Positions 44,670-57,765 of a stretch of 64,000 nt of DNA are shown piece after piece. A program made the translations under genes and the position numbers. Every line of letters starts with the position of its first letter. Position 1 is the stretch's first letter. This DNA comes from Bolinopsis microptera (lineage: Eukaryota > Ctenophora > Tentaculata > Lobata > Bolinopsidae): assembly GCF_026151205.1 (NCBI RefSeq), contig NC_087078.1:14523118-14587117 (forward strand), given 5' to 3'. The notes below the pieces were generated by a model. It did not search any database and was not told where the DNA came from. It worked only from the letters and a program-made list of their open reading frames with translations.

Positions 44670-45200
44670 CACTGATAACAATCTGTTAAAGATAACTAGT
44701 TATTAGAGATAACATCCTGTTAGAGATAAAAACCTGTTAGAGATAACAGTCTGTTAGAGATAACAGTCTGTTAGAGATAACAGTCTGTTAGAGATAACAG
44801 TCTGTTAGAGATAACAGTCTGTCAGAGATAACAGTCTGTTAGAGATAACAGTCTGTCAGAGATAACAGTCTGTCAGAGATAACAGTCTGTTAGAGATAAC
44901 AGTCTGTTAGAGATAACAGTCTGTTAGAGATAACAGTCTGTTAGAGATAACAGTCTGTTAGAGATAACAGTCTGTTAGAGATAACAGTCTGTTAGAGATA
45001 ACAGTCTGTTAGAGATAACAGTCTGTTAGAGATAACAGTCTGTTAGAGATAACAGTCTGTTAGAGATAACAGTCTGTTAGAGATAACAGTCTGTTAGAGA
45101 TAACAGTCTGTTAGAGATAACAGTCTGTTAGAGATAACAGTGTGTTAGAGATAACAGTCTGTTAGAGAAAACAATCTGTTCAAGATAACAAGTTGTTAAA
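44670..45200. repeat. 17-bp minisatellite (GTTAGAGATAACAGTCT)n
   Basis: About 28-30 units directly follow the last recognised golgin exon by 80 bp. The core is highly homogeneous, with GTCAGAGA variants at 44820-44880; the edges are degenerate. AGAGATAACAGTCTGTTAGA contains short inverted patches (TAACAG/CTGTTA), so single strands could fold. Confidence 0.95.
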
Positions 45201-45941
45201 GATTTTTGGCATGTAAAATACCGAACTAGGGAAAGTTACTTCGATACTTAAAATGTTCACAGTTTGACACTCACCTGAAAACATGCCAGCTGAAAATTGA
45301 CATGTTGACTGGGATAATGGGCTGTTTGTTTACCAGAGACTGTTGGAATGTGAAGAATTTACAGCGGGGAATAAGTTAGTCAATGTTTGGTGAAGGTAGA
45401 CTTACGGTATAGTCTAGCAGTCATCATCCTTCTTAACCATATAATAACGATTCAAGTGTTTAACTCAGCTCCCTTTGTTTCCTTCCCCTCAATTCCAATA
45501 ATTTTAATTGACCACATGGAAAATAAAGCTCTAATCTCACCTGGTGTTGTTAAATTTTCTGTCATTGATTTTTATTGTATCGAACAAATTCCTTCTTGGA
45601 AACGACTTCAATTAACAGTTTGACAGCGTCAAGATGTTGAGCGAGCTCTTTATTGACTGAAGAGCGGATCTTTTGTTTAACTATTCTGAAAGATCGCTGT
45701 TGGAATTTCAGCCTTTGAAACCAGTTCAAGGGGCTATCATCAGTCAGCCATAAACATTTCACATTTGTCGGTTTCATGATATCTGTTTACAAGATATCAC
45801 TTCTTTATCTTATTTTGTGTTGATTGCCTCAGAACATAATCATATGGTAATAGGATTTTGATGGTGCTGTCACGATCATAATCATTAGATGGTAAAATGC
45901 TTTATTTATTGAATTCGAACAATAATTTTTGAAAGACTTAT
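45201..45941. other. Intronic or intergenic, no feature recognised
   Basis: No exon continuing the golgin from phase 0 is recognised here. Short open frames on both strands lack family signatures. Confidence 0.4.
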
Positions 45942-46366
45942 CTTATCTTATCTTATCTTATGAGGATTCGTTGCGACGCAACAAGGCCATCGATTATCGA
46001 ATGAGTCGACCACCTTTGTTATTTTACTTCGGCATTACCTGCATTACAATGTAAACCAGCACTTTCAAGGAAGAGCTTTACAAGAAGCCGAAGGATCGTT
46101 CCTAAGGCCAGCAACGGTTAAGGCACTATGCCACACTTTCTTCGCCCGAGGCTTCGCTGTGTTGATCAAGCACAGCTCCTCATTTAACCCTCACACCCGA
46201 TTTCTCGAGCATTCGGCTGAGTGAACCGTGGGGCTACATAGACCACTCGGGATCCTTAGCAGAGCGTCAACGACGCTCACCCCACGACTAGGCAGGCAGT
46301 GGGATTCGAACTCGCAATCTTACGATTACAAATCCGATGATCAACCAACTACGCTACCTGACCTTA
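45942..46366 (-). mobile_element. tRNA-derived SINE, minus strand
   Basis: The minus strand starts near 46366 with a tRNA-like head: A box TAGCGTAGTTGGTTGATCAT, anticodon-like loop in GGATTTGTAATCG, and B box GAGTTCGAATCCC. A tRNA-unrelated body follows to GGCCTTGTTGCGTCGCAACG, and a 3' tail of (ATAAG)n at about 45942-45960. Total length is about 425 bp. The head lacks a full cloverleaf, so it is not a functional tRNA gene. No partner LINE tail is evident in the window. Confidence 0.75.
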
Positions 46367-47702
46367 TTTGAACCAGTTTAAATCGTCTGTCCTGCCTCAA
46401 TTGTTTTCTGGTTAACCACATAAACTCTAGTTCGTGATCATTGAGGATGCGTGATCGAGTCACGAGTGATTAAGGAAACACTTACTCACAATTATTTCAA
46501 TATTGAATATACATAAGGCATTGCAAGATAGTAGATCAGCCCCTAGCCACATTTCTGTGCCTATAGTTCAATAAATCCACATAACTGAACCATCTCTGAA
46601 GATTGTAACTGACTGGGCGTTCGGGGCCTAGGTCCATTGCATGGTGTCATCTTTAATTGATTGAGGAAGTGGACAGTACTTAAATTGGTATCTACTTACA
46701 ATCTCCCTTTACTTCCTCATAAGTACTGATCTTGACAGATCACAATGTTAAATAATATCTGACTTTTATAGCGTTCTGAAGTAACTTTAAGATTTAATTC
46801 TGAGGTCCATTGCATGATATGTCGTATCCATTCAGTTAAGCAGTCAATATAATTTGGGTGGGGTATTTTACATGTAACAGGATCTGTGATCTGTATGTTA
46901 TTTGTTGAACATGAATATGTTGAGAGCTTGAAATTTTGGGTGGCAATTTTTTGTATTCAAATTATAGTTTCCACTCGTTTTTGGTCATAACATATTATTT
47001 TCTTAGTCATTGTTATGTAAAATTATATCAAGTTATGTATGAAATTGCATAAACGTGAGTATGGAAGACATTTGACCTTAGAGCCATATGGATGTCAGTA
47101 TTGACTATCATGCCCAGCTACTATAAATATAAATACAGAAGATATTATAAATATCTTCTGTCTATAATAGACGGTGACGAAACACTAGGCGCACAGACAA
47201 TCCTGTGTTAACTTTGTCGGAAAGTTTATGGAAACAAAAAACAACAGCTTTGAATGAAAATCGTTCTATTTTTAGTTTTTAAATAATTGTTTAGTTCTCT
47301 CTGTGTAGTTAGTTCCATTGTTAAATCAACCGATTTCTAATCGAAAATAGCAACACGGTGAAATAAGAAACAATTTATTCCATTTTTGGCCATTCTTTAA
47401 ATAACTTTCTTTCTATTCCGTTTCATACTACCTCAATAGTCAATAGGCTTGTGCAGTGAAGCAAAATTTATTTGTTGATAAAATTATGTTTGTATAATTT
47501 CTGTTAGGACATTAAACCGTCTTTTTTACATGCGTAAATTCTGATTTTTTCTTTCTGTTCACTGTTTCATGGCCAAACGATTTGTTGCAAACTATTCCAG
47601 ATTCCAGCGTTTCACTCTGAAGCTAAAGGGCCATGGTGACTAGCAAACTGGGTAGCCACCCTCTGATCTCGGTCTCATATCAAGAATGAACAATTTCATT
47701 CT
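46367..47702. other. Non-coding flank of the long-inverted-repeat elements
   Basis: AT-rich, with no exon recognised. The last 50 bases before the first element form their own palindrome (GTCTCATATCAAGAATGAA…TTCATTCTTAGTCTGAGAC), which overlaps the element's left end. Confidence 0.4.
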
Positions 47703-47704
47703 TA

Positions 47705-50700
47705 GTCTGAGACGAAACGGAATCTCGTTAGCTTTTCGTGTTAAAAGCGATTTCTCAACGGTTATCACCTCTCTAGATGATTCTCAAAACATTTGGACTT
47801 TATTGCATTTTTGAAATAAATGCAATAAGGGCGTTTTCGGCCACACCCTTTTTCAGGGTTTCGCGGTCATTCGAATTTTTGTATTTCAGTCCAGGAAGGT
47901 CTTAAAGACTATTCCGATACACCAAAATGTGCCTAATAGCCACATTTATATACAACTTATGAAGCAACATATACCTTAAAATGCTTCGTTTCGGAAATAT
48001 GGCCGAAAAACGGTTTTTGGCTTGACGCAGTTCAAATTTCCGTGATTTTTGGCATTTCCGCCTAGGAAGGTCGTAGAGACTATTCTGATACACTAAAATG
48101 TACATAATGGCCACATTTATATACAACTTATGAAGCAACATATACCCTAAAAGGCTTATTTTCGGAAATGTGGCTGAAAAACGGATTTTTGCTGAGCGAT
48201 AATATTCACAAATGGGCTATTGGACTGTTAACTAGAACGGTCTTAAAGACTCATGAGCAACATAGCATTTGTCACAAGATGTAAGATGAGTCACTTTGTG
48301 TCCAGAAACACCTACAAAAATTAGAGAATGATCTACTTTATTGGGCATCTCTCTTAATGGGCCAGGCCAGCAGCATATTTGTGTCTTACGAAAGGGCGAT
48401 TTTTCAAAATTACGGTTTCTTTAGTAAAGGTCAATGGGTCAGTTGCTAACAGTAAATTGTTTGAAATTGCCGACTCATGCACATCATATACTCAAAAACG
48501 CTCACTTTAGGAGTGATTAGTGAATAAGTTTAACTACTGCATGATTTGTGAAAACTCCAACACTTTTTTATTGGCACCAATTTAGCCAAAATGTAATGAC
48601 AAAAATTCAACTTTCTATTTATTCATGCCATGAAACTTAACCATGATATGTATAATGTACTAAGAATACCGGACCTGAAATAATTCGGCACTGTTTCCGG
48701 GCCAGATTGTTGCTTGACCACTGACCAGTACTGACCAGTACTTCAGAATGACCCCATATCCTTTTTTTCAGTCGCATAGATTTTCCCATCGTATGATAAT
48801 GTGTGTCATTGACTGGCTAGTTCTTCTGTTATTACAGCAGTGAGCTGCCTCGAGATCTTATCTGGGGCATGGGCACAAATACTAGAACATTAAAACTGTA
48901 ATTCTAGAACCTCAGATAAAGGTTACTTGGCAGAATAGCATTAGCAGGGTTCGAGATTTGACTGAGGGCATTCAGGTAACATACCAGGTTCATATCACCA
49001 GTTGAGGTGAATCTTAATTTCGGCATGCAATGCCTTATAAGTTATAAGCTTATAGTAGGATCAAGGAGTTTATATAATAGAAGGTCTCGAGATGCTGATT
49101 TGGCTATTTAGGTTTCACATGTGAAATGTTTCCAGCTGTGGGTAAAGTGGATTTTAGAGCGGGGAGGGGGTCTTAATGACAAAAATCTGAACGATCTCTT
49201 ACTAACGGGACACTACGGGACAAGGGAGGATCTCGGGCCTAATAGCTAGAGTCTGCACCTAGATGGTCAACGTGAGGATAGCATGAGGATTTAGGATGCT
49301 CTGCCTGCCTTTCATAAGGTCTTGCAACCCCGAAAGCTGGTATATCTTATCTAAATTAACCTTGGTTACATCCCGTGCTGTTTCGAATATATAATTAGAT
49401 TTATAGGTCCAATATCAAGCAAAAAGTCTGATCTCCGGTACTGATGTTACACTTACATGATCTTCGACGCAAGGATCTCCGAACTCCGATCTTAAAGTTG
49501 AATCTCAGAGCCAAAAAGAGGAACCTAAGCCTCGGTTCTTCTCTTTGAGAGGCAAACAGGAAATTCGGTGTTATCAACTCAAAGTCGGATTCGTAGCACA
49601 ATTGAAAACCAAAGAATAAAAATCTTAATGAATTCCTGACATCCTAAAATTAATATCAGGTCGTATTCGATTCAGTGACCCAAACTCCAGTAGCCCAGTA
49701 GGTTACAAGACTTAAGTTCAAGTCGAGGAACACTTTGATTAAGTATGATCCTTGTCTAGTTGGAATTTTCGCATATCATGCAGTAGTTATCTACTAATCA
49801 CTCCTAAACTGAGCGTTTTAGAGTCGAATCTCGAACCCTGCCATTCGGCCAAGTAATCTTAATCTGAAGTTCTAGAATTATAGTTATAATGTTCTAGTAC
49901 TAATGTATTAGTGCCCTAGATAAGATCTCGAGGCAGCTGTAATAACAAAAGAGCTAGCCAGTAACAACTTGATCAAAAAACTAGGGAATGACACACATTA
50001 TCATACGATGGTAAAATCTATGCGAACCAAACTACTGCGGTATTATTAAACTGCGGCCAACAGATCTCAAACCAGGGGTAACAGACCAATATTGGTCGAG
50101 ACAGCGAAATCAATCATAATTTTAAAGTGGGGTACTGGTCAGCGGTCAAGCAACAATCTGGACCAGATCCAGTGCCGATTTATTTTAGGTCCGGTATAGT
50201 ATTCTTGACCAGTACATATATCATGGTTTCATGGCATAAATAAATAAAAAGTTTGAAGTTGAATTTTGGTCTGGCACATATCAAATTTAAAAATTAAAAT
50301 GGTGCCAAGGAAAAATTGGGGGGTTTTCACAAATCATGTAGTAGTTATTTACTAATGACTCCTAAAATGAGCATTTTTGAGTACATGATGTGCATGAGTC
50401 GCCAAATGCGACCAATTCGCTGTTAGCTGCCGAACCTTTGACCTTAAGAAACCGTAATTTTGAAAAATCGCCCTTTTGTAAGACACAAATATGCTGCTGG
50501 CCATTAAGAGAGATGCAATGCCCAATAAAGTAGATCATTCTCTAATTTTTGTAGGTGTTTCTGGACACAAAGTGACTCATCTTACATCTTGTGACAAATG
50601 CTATGTTGCTCATGAGTCTTTAAGACCGTTCTAGTTAACAGTCCAATAGCCCATTTGTGAATATTATCGCTCAGCAAAAATCCGTTTTTCAGCCACATTT

Positions 50701-51171
50701 CCGAAAATAAGCCTTTTAGGGTATATGTTGCTTCATAAGTTGTATATAAATGTGGCCATTATGTACATTTTAGTGTATCAGAATAGTCTCTACGACCTTC
50801 CTAGGCGGAAATGCCTAAAATCACGGAAATTTGAACTGCGTCAAGCCAAAATCCGTTTTTCGGCTATATTTCCGAAACGAAGCATTTTAAGGTATATGTT
50901 GCTTCATAAGTTGTACATAAATGCGGCTATTAGGCACATTTTGGTATATCGAAATAGTCTTTAAGACCTTCCTGGACTGAAATACAAAAATTCGAATGAC
51001 CGCAAAACCCTGAAAAAGGGTGTGGCCGAAAACGCCCTTATTGCATTTATTTCAAAAATGCAATAAAGTCCAAATGTTTTGAGAATCATCTAGAGAGGTG
51101 ATAACCGTTAAGAAATCGCTTTTAACACGAAAAGCTAACGAGATAGCCTTTTAGAACGGTTGGGATCCGAC
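47705..51171. mobile_element. 3,467-bp long-inverted-repeat element, copy 1
   Basis: The left arm from 47715 (CGAAACGGAATCTCGTTAGC) is the inverse of the right arm ending near 51145, about 1.25 kb each; by the short translations in the arms they are about 96% identical. The centre lies near 49433, with a spacer of roughly 0.85 kb. Each arm contains two direct sub-repeats about 171 bp apart, with ATATGTTGCTTCATAAGTTG. The ends read GTCTGAGACG and GGATCCGAC, flanked by TA. No transposase or other protein of recognisable family is present; the open frames of 66-79 codons are by-products of the repeats. It is likely a non-autonomous foldback transposon. Confidence 0.8.
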
Positions 51172-51173
51172 TA

Positions 51174-54100
51174 GTCTGAGACGAAACGGAATCTCGTTAG
51201 CTTTTCGTGTTAAAAGCGATTTCTCAACGGTTATCACCTCTCTAGATGATTCTCAAAACATTTGGACTTTATTGCATTTTTGAAATAAATGCAATAAGGG
51301 CGTTTTCGGCCACACCCTTTTTCAGGGTTTCGCGGTCATTCGAATTTTTGTATTTCAGTCCAGGAAGGTCTTAAAGACTATTCCGATACACCAAAATGTG
51401 CCTAATAGCCACATTTATATACAACTTATGAAGCAACATATACCTTAAAATGCTTCGTTTCGGAAATATGGCCGAAAAACGGTTTTTGGCTTGACGCAGT
51501 TCAAATTTCCGTGATTTTTGGCATTTCCGCCTAGGAAGGTCGTAGAGACTATTCTGATACACTAAAATGTACATAATGGCCACATTTATATACAACTTAT
51601 GAAGCAACATATACCCTAAAAGGCTTATTTTCGGAAATGTGGCTGAAAAACGGATTTTTGCTGAGCGATAATATTCACAAATGGGCTATTGGACTGTTAA
51701 CTAGAACGGTCTTAAAGACTCATGAGCAACATAGCATTTGTCACAAGATGTAAGATGAGTCACTTTGTGTCCAGAAACACCTACAAAAATTAGAGAATGA
51801 TCTACTTTATTGGGCATCTCTCTTAATGGGCCAGGCCAGCAGCATATTTGTGTCTTACGAAAGGGCGATTTTTCAAAATTACGGTTTCTTTAGTAAAGGT
51901 CAATGGGTCAGTTGCTAACAGTAAATTGTTTGAAATTGCCGACTCATGCACATCATATACTCAAAAACGCTCACTTTAGGAGTGATTAGTGAATAAGTTT
52001 AACTACTGCATGATTTGTGAAAACTCCAACACTTTTTTATTGGCACCAATTTAGCCAAAATGTAATGACAAAAATTCAACTTTCTATTTATTCATGCCAT
52101 GAAACTTAACCATGATATGTATAATGTACTAAGAATACCGGACCTGAAATAATTCGGCACTGTTTCCGGGCCAGATTGTTGCTTGACCACTGACCAGTAC
52201 TGACCAGTACTTCAGAATGACCCCATATCCTTTTTTTCAGTCGCATAGATTTTCCCATCGTATGATAATGTGTGTCATTGACTGGCTAGTTCTTCTGTTA
52301 TTACAGCAGTGAGCTGCCTCGAGATCTTATCTGGGGCATGGGCACAAATACTAGAACATTAAAACTGTAATTCTAGAACCTCAGATAAAGGTTACTTGGC
52401 AGAATAGCATTAGCAGGGTTCGAGATTTGACTGAGGGCATTCAGGTAACATACCAGGTTCATATCACCAGTTGAGGTGAATCTTAATTTCGGCATGCAAT
52501 GCCTTATAAGTTATAAGCTTATAGTAGGATCAAGGAGTTTATATAATAGAAGGTCTCGAGATGCTGATTTGGCTATTTAGGTTTCACATGTGAAATGTTT
52601 CCAGCTGTGGGTAAAGTGGATTTTAGAGCGGGGAGGGGGTCTTAATGACAAAAATCTGAACGATCTCTTACTAACGGGACACTACGGGACAAGGGAGGAT
52701 CTCGGGCCTAATAGCTAGAGTCTGCACCTAGATGGTCAACGTGAGGATAGCATGAGGATTTAGGATGCTCTGCCTGCCTTTCATAAGGTCTTGCAACCCC
52801 GAAAGCTGGTATATCTTATCTAAATTAACCTTGGTTACATCCCGTGCTGTTTCGAATATATAATTAGATTTATAGGTCCAATATCAAGCAAAAAGTCTGA
52901 TCTCCGGTACTGATGTTACACTTACATGATCTTCGACGCAAGGATCTCCGAACTCCGATCTTAAAGTTGAATCTCAGAGCCAAAAAGAGGAACCTAAGCC
53001 TCGGTTCTTCTCTTTGAGAGGCAAACAGGAAATTCGGTGTTATCAACTCAAAGTCGGATTCGTAGCACAATTGAAAACCAAAGAATAAAAATCTTAATGA
53101 ATTCCTGACATCCTAAAATTAATATCAGGTCGTATTCGATTCAGTGACCCAAACTCCAGTAGCCCAGTAGGTTACAAGACTTAAGTTCAAGTCGAGGAAC
53201 ACTTTGATTAAGTATGATCCTTGTCTAGTTGGAATTTTCGCATATCATGCAGTAGTTATCTACTAATCACTCCTAAACTGAGCGTTTTAGAGTCGAATCT
53301 CGAACCCTGCCATTCGGCCAAGTAATCTTAATCTGAAGTTCTAGAATTATAGTTATAATGTTCTAGTACTAATGTATTAGTGCCCTAGATAAGATCTCGA
53401 GGCAGCTGTAATAACAAAAGAGCTAGCCAGTAACAACTTGATCAAAAAACTAGGGAATGACACACATTATCATACGATGGTAAAATCTATGCGAACCAAA
53501 CTACTGCGGTATTATTAAACTGCGGCCAACAGATCTCAAACCAGGGGTAACAGACCAATATTGGTCGAGACAGCGAAATCAATCATAATTTTAAAGTGGG
53601 GTACTGGTCAGCGGTCAAGCAACAATCTGGACCAGATCCAGTGCCGATTTATTTTAGGTCCGGTATAGTATTCTTGACCAGTACATATATCATGGTTTCA
53701 TGGCATAAATAAATAAAAAGTTTGAAGTTGAATTTTGGTCTGGCACATATCAAATTTAAAAATTAAAATGGTGCCAAGGAAAAATTGGGGGGTTTTCACA
53801 AATCATGTAGTAGTTATTTACTAATGACTCCTAAAATGAGCATTTTTGAGTACATGATGTGCATGAGTCGCCAAATGCGACCAATTCGCTGTTAGCTGCC
53901 GAACCTTTGACCTTAAGAAACCGTAATTTTGAAAAATCGCCCTTTTGTAAGACACAAATATGCTGCTGGCCATTAAGAGAGATGCAATGCCCAATAAAGT
54001 AGATCATTCTCTAATTTTTGTAGGTGTTTCTGGACACAAAGTGACTCATCTTACATCTTGTGACAAATGCTATGTTGCTCATGAGTCTTTAAGACCGTTC

Positions 54101-54640
54101 TAGTTAACAGTCCAATAGCCCATTTGTGAATATTATCGCTCAGCAAAAATCCGTTTTTCAGCCACATTTCCGAAAATAAGCCTTTTAGGGTATATGTTGC
54201 TTCATAAGTTGTATATAAATGTGGCCATTATGTACATTTTAGTGTATCAGAATAGTCTCTACGACCTTCCTAGGCGGAAATGCCTAAAATCACGGAAATT
54301 TGAACTGCGTCAAGCCAAAATCCGTTTTTCGGCTATATTTCCGAAACGAAGCATTTTAAGGTATATGTTGCTTCATAAGTTGTACATAAATGCGGCTATT
54401 AGGCACATTTTGGTATATCGAAATAGTCTTTAAGACCTTCCTGGACTGAAATACAAAAATTCGAATGACCGCAAAACCCTGAAAAAGGGTGTGGCCGAAA
54501 ACGCCCTTATTGCATTTATTTCAAAAATGCAATAAAGTCCAAATGTTTTGAGAATCATCTAGAGAGGTGATAACCGTTAAGAAATCGCTTTTAACACGAA
54601 AAGCTAACGAGATAGCCTTTTAGAACGGTTGGGATCCGAC
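51174..54640. mobile_element. 3,467-bp long-inverted-repeat element, copy 2 (tandem)
   Basis: It repeats copy 1 at an offset of exactly 3,469 bp throughout, with no difference that I noticed by eye. The two copies share one TA (51172-51173); TA also flanks the outside (47703-47704, 54641-54642). Either the element was duplicated with its target dinucleotide, or a second copy inserted precisely at the end of the first, or the assembly repeats a single locus. Confidence 0.85.
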
Positions 54641-55346
54641 TATCTGTAAGATGTGAAAAACCATACTCCGTCTATTATTTGGACAGTGGTTTAGCGCGGT
54701 TTGAGGGCATAACCACTTCATTTGGAAGATTGTGTCATTTCACCCTTTTGCTAGTAATAGATTGGTAATCGATCACAGAATCTGAAACTGTTTTATACGT
54801 GATAGCATTTAGCAGACAAGTTTACAGAATACAGCAGCGACCAATCAAAATCTCCTTGCTTAAACCAAGTTGTCAAGTTCAACATTAAATTACGACATTT
54901 TAATGGCTCAAAAATTTATGTTTTGCAATATTAAAGCCTAATCTGGTACTACTACTAAATGAGCGTGTGGATATAATTTTGAAGATACCCCAGATTCAGA
55001 TTAATGGTTAAAGATGTGTCTTTCCAGTCTGTAAGAGGGTGGTTTCTTAACCACATGGCATTTAATACAGTTTAATTACAGTCTATATTTTAGTTGCTCC
55101 CGCTCAGATTAAGTGGCCTCTTGAATGCTATTATAGAACGGTAACGTAAGCCAGGAGGATCCCTTTTTGGTCTCACAGACAAATCACAATAGAACCTCAC
55201 GTCTCTCCACAAAGGGTCTGGCAACACTCTCTAACACTCTCTAACACTCTCTAACTGACCAGACAAAACATTCCCTGTCTCACCACTCCTGGAGTAAATT
55301 TGGGCAGCTCGAGAAATTTACATTGCAGGTGCAGGAAGGACAAGTC

Positions 55347-55680
55347 TTGCGGCTTACTTGTCGCAATGTTCTGTCACTCCGGTTCAAGCTCACCGCACAT
55401 TCTGTCGCAATTCTGCTTCAAAATTTTCAACTTTGTGTGCTGATATGTGCGACTTGGTGTGCTACACTGAAAGTGTTTTTTGTAGTGGTTTTCTTTGCAC
55501 ATTCTTCATACTTGCGGCTCACTTGACGCAATGTTCTATCACTTCGGTTCTAGCTCACCGCATATTCTGTTGCAATTCTGCCCGTTTTACAGCTTTGACA
55601 ATGTGACATTTGTGTGCTACACTGCCAGTCTTTCTGTGCTCTTTGCAGTGGTTATCTTTAGTGGCAATTTTTGGGTGCTC
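55347..55680. repeat. Two tandem copies of a 165-bp unit
   Basis: TTGCGGCTTACTTGTCGCAA at 55347 recurs as TTGCGGCTCACTTGACGCAA at 55512, and the similarity continues through CACCGCACATTCTGTCGCAA and GTGTGCTACACTG. Substitutions are scattered. Confidence 0.85.
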
Positions 55681-57624
55681 TCAGCGACTTTGATGGAATA
55701 TTTGCAATTTAAGTCTTTATCAGCTTGAAACTTGACCGTCAAGTTTACTCATTTATAATGATCGGTATCATTGATCATGGTTTAGAATCGTGATGATACT
55801 CAGGATATCTTTCTCTTTTTGGTCATGACATACATTATTATGAATTCAACTATATTTCTGACAAAATGTAGTTCATAAGTGGAAAAAAGTCACAATTTAT
55901 GCGGTACACCCTGTATGTCATAACGAATCTCTCCTAGCTTTGCTCCTAGACAATAGTCATTCTTGCGAACCATGAACTGGGAAACCAGTTTGGACAACGG
56001 GATAATTTCAACATATTGTAATGAATGTTCTGTGGATTCCCGACATGTCGTTTGCTTTTTTACAATTATCTAAAAAATTAGCGCTCGTTTTTTCTCCAAG
56101 CATTTAAAGGATTCTAATTTTTCAAGGTTTCAAGTCTCCTCCATTGTAGAGACGACTTATCCAAAAAAAACGTGAAATCGTAAAGCTTTGCCGTTTAAAC
56201 ACAAACTATTTGTGATTTGTCAACATACCACTACCAGCTAAGATCAAGACGATATATGGCCCCTCCCGTTTCCGAGTATACTAACTATTGTCCTTAAAAA
56301 TGAGCAGCATCCTTACTGTATAAACCCCCTTTGTATTACCTGGGCGTGTCCGCCGACTTTTCTTTGACTCACTTTTATTCAAAGGATTATGCAGCTGAGC
56401 TGAGTTGATGTCTCAAAAAGCTCTCCAGTTTCACAGCTTGTACCTCTCAACTATAAACTGCACACTTTAAAACCATTTAACTTTTAAAAGATTTGACTAT
56501 AAATTAAATAACTCTCGCCGATTGATCGGTGGGAGTTATTTAACCTGATTAAATCGAATTTGATGATACACGTATATAAAGATTTTAAAGATATATAAAG
56601 GATTTAAAGTAAGTCTAGCTTTTATTAATGCATCTTTCTTGTAACAAAAGTCTTAGTTACAAGACTTTAATAATAACAATATTTCTATGGTTGAGGAATA
56701 AGGACCATGTTGGCTAGGTTGATAGGCTGTTGCTATTGTTTTTACTTCGATCTTTTCCATAGTTATTATACGTCGGGTCACCAGTTTACAACAGTAACAC
56801 ATAGAATTCTCCGACCATTTGCATTATTGATTATTTCGCTTTCCAGCGTACGAATATTGTCATAGGAGAATAATACCTTTCCACATCGAATCGTTACTAA
56901 TTCGAATCTTTTGTAAGATTGAAGGATTCAGTAAACGAAGAGGAACAAAGGAAAACGGTGCTGTACTTTTATACACTAAGGCCAGGGATGTCAAGTTGTT
57001 CTCATATCGCGATCGGCTGGGGTCTGCTTCAACTTAGTTCTCTTTTCAACGAAAATAATTCGAATTTTACCAAAGTCAACCATATCCCATTTTTGTTATT
57101 AAATAATCCTGGATATACAAAGAACTCTTAATTATCATCTTTGATGACAGTCTTGAACTTGAACCACTAGAATAGTCTGATATTTTATTCTTTTCGACGT
57201 CTTTTGTGTTCAACCCATGTTGCAACCAAGGTTCACTCGAATAATCATGCCATCGCTACTGCATTCAGACATCTCAAAAATCTGCGTTCTACATTGTTGG
57301 TACATTTCTAAATTGCAATAAAAGAGCACAGCTCATTTTCATAACTTCTGCAGAAGTTAGCTTTGTTCGGCACTTAAATATCTGATCTACTTCAGAGATC
57401 TTGGGAGTAATTATTCGGTTAATTCTGGATGATTAGGTCGGTTGAACATTTTAATTGTCGGGAGAATACTTGTATCCGGCAAGTACTCGGGAACCGCTGA
57501 CACTAATGTCTCTGAACGTAATTCTTGATACACCAAAGAGTGGTTACTGATGGTTTTACTTCAGGCAGCTTTGGGAGCTTTCACCGTTTAGCTGAATCTA
57601 ACCATCGAAAGTTAAAGTCACGCC

Positions 57625-57765
57625 CCTCATCTTTATCTCCGCTCATATTTATCTCCGCTCATCTTTATTTCCGCTCATCTTTATCTCTCCCTCATCTTTA
57701 TCTCCCCCTCATCTTTAGCCCCCTCATCTTTAGCTCCCTCATCTTTATCTCCCTCATCATTTCTG
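57625..57765. repeat. Imperfect (CTCATCTTTATCTCCGC)n minisatellite
   Basis: About eight units of 13-17 bp, pyrimidine-rich on the plus strand, shrinking from CTCATCTTTATCTCCG to CTCATCTTTAGCC. A run of this kind is prone to length change. Confidence 0.8.

Noticed and set aside
46250-46366. A genuine tRNA gene (Thr-like anticodon TGT) on the minus strand
   Set aside because: The A and B boxes are present, but the stems are mispaired, there is no immediate T-run terminator, and the sequence continues into a SINE body and tail.
49401-53070. 66-codon open frame repeated at 49401 and 52870 as a gene
   Set aside because: It is in the spacer of the duplicated 3.47-kb unit and is identical only because the whole unit is duplicated.
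47902-54433. Recurring 79-codon open frames (starting MLLHKLYINV) as a conserved small protein gene
   Set aside because: They occur at mirrored positions in both arms of the long-inverted-repeat elements and contain an internal repeat that follows the 171-bp DNA repeat. Conservation is explained by duplication, and there is no family signature or initiation context.
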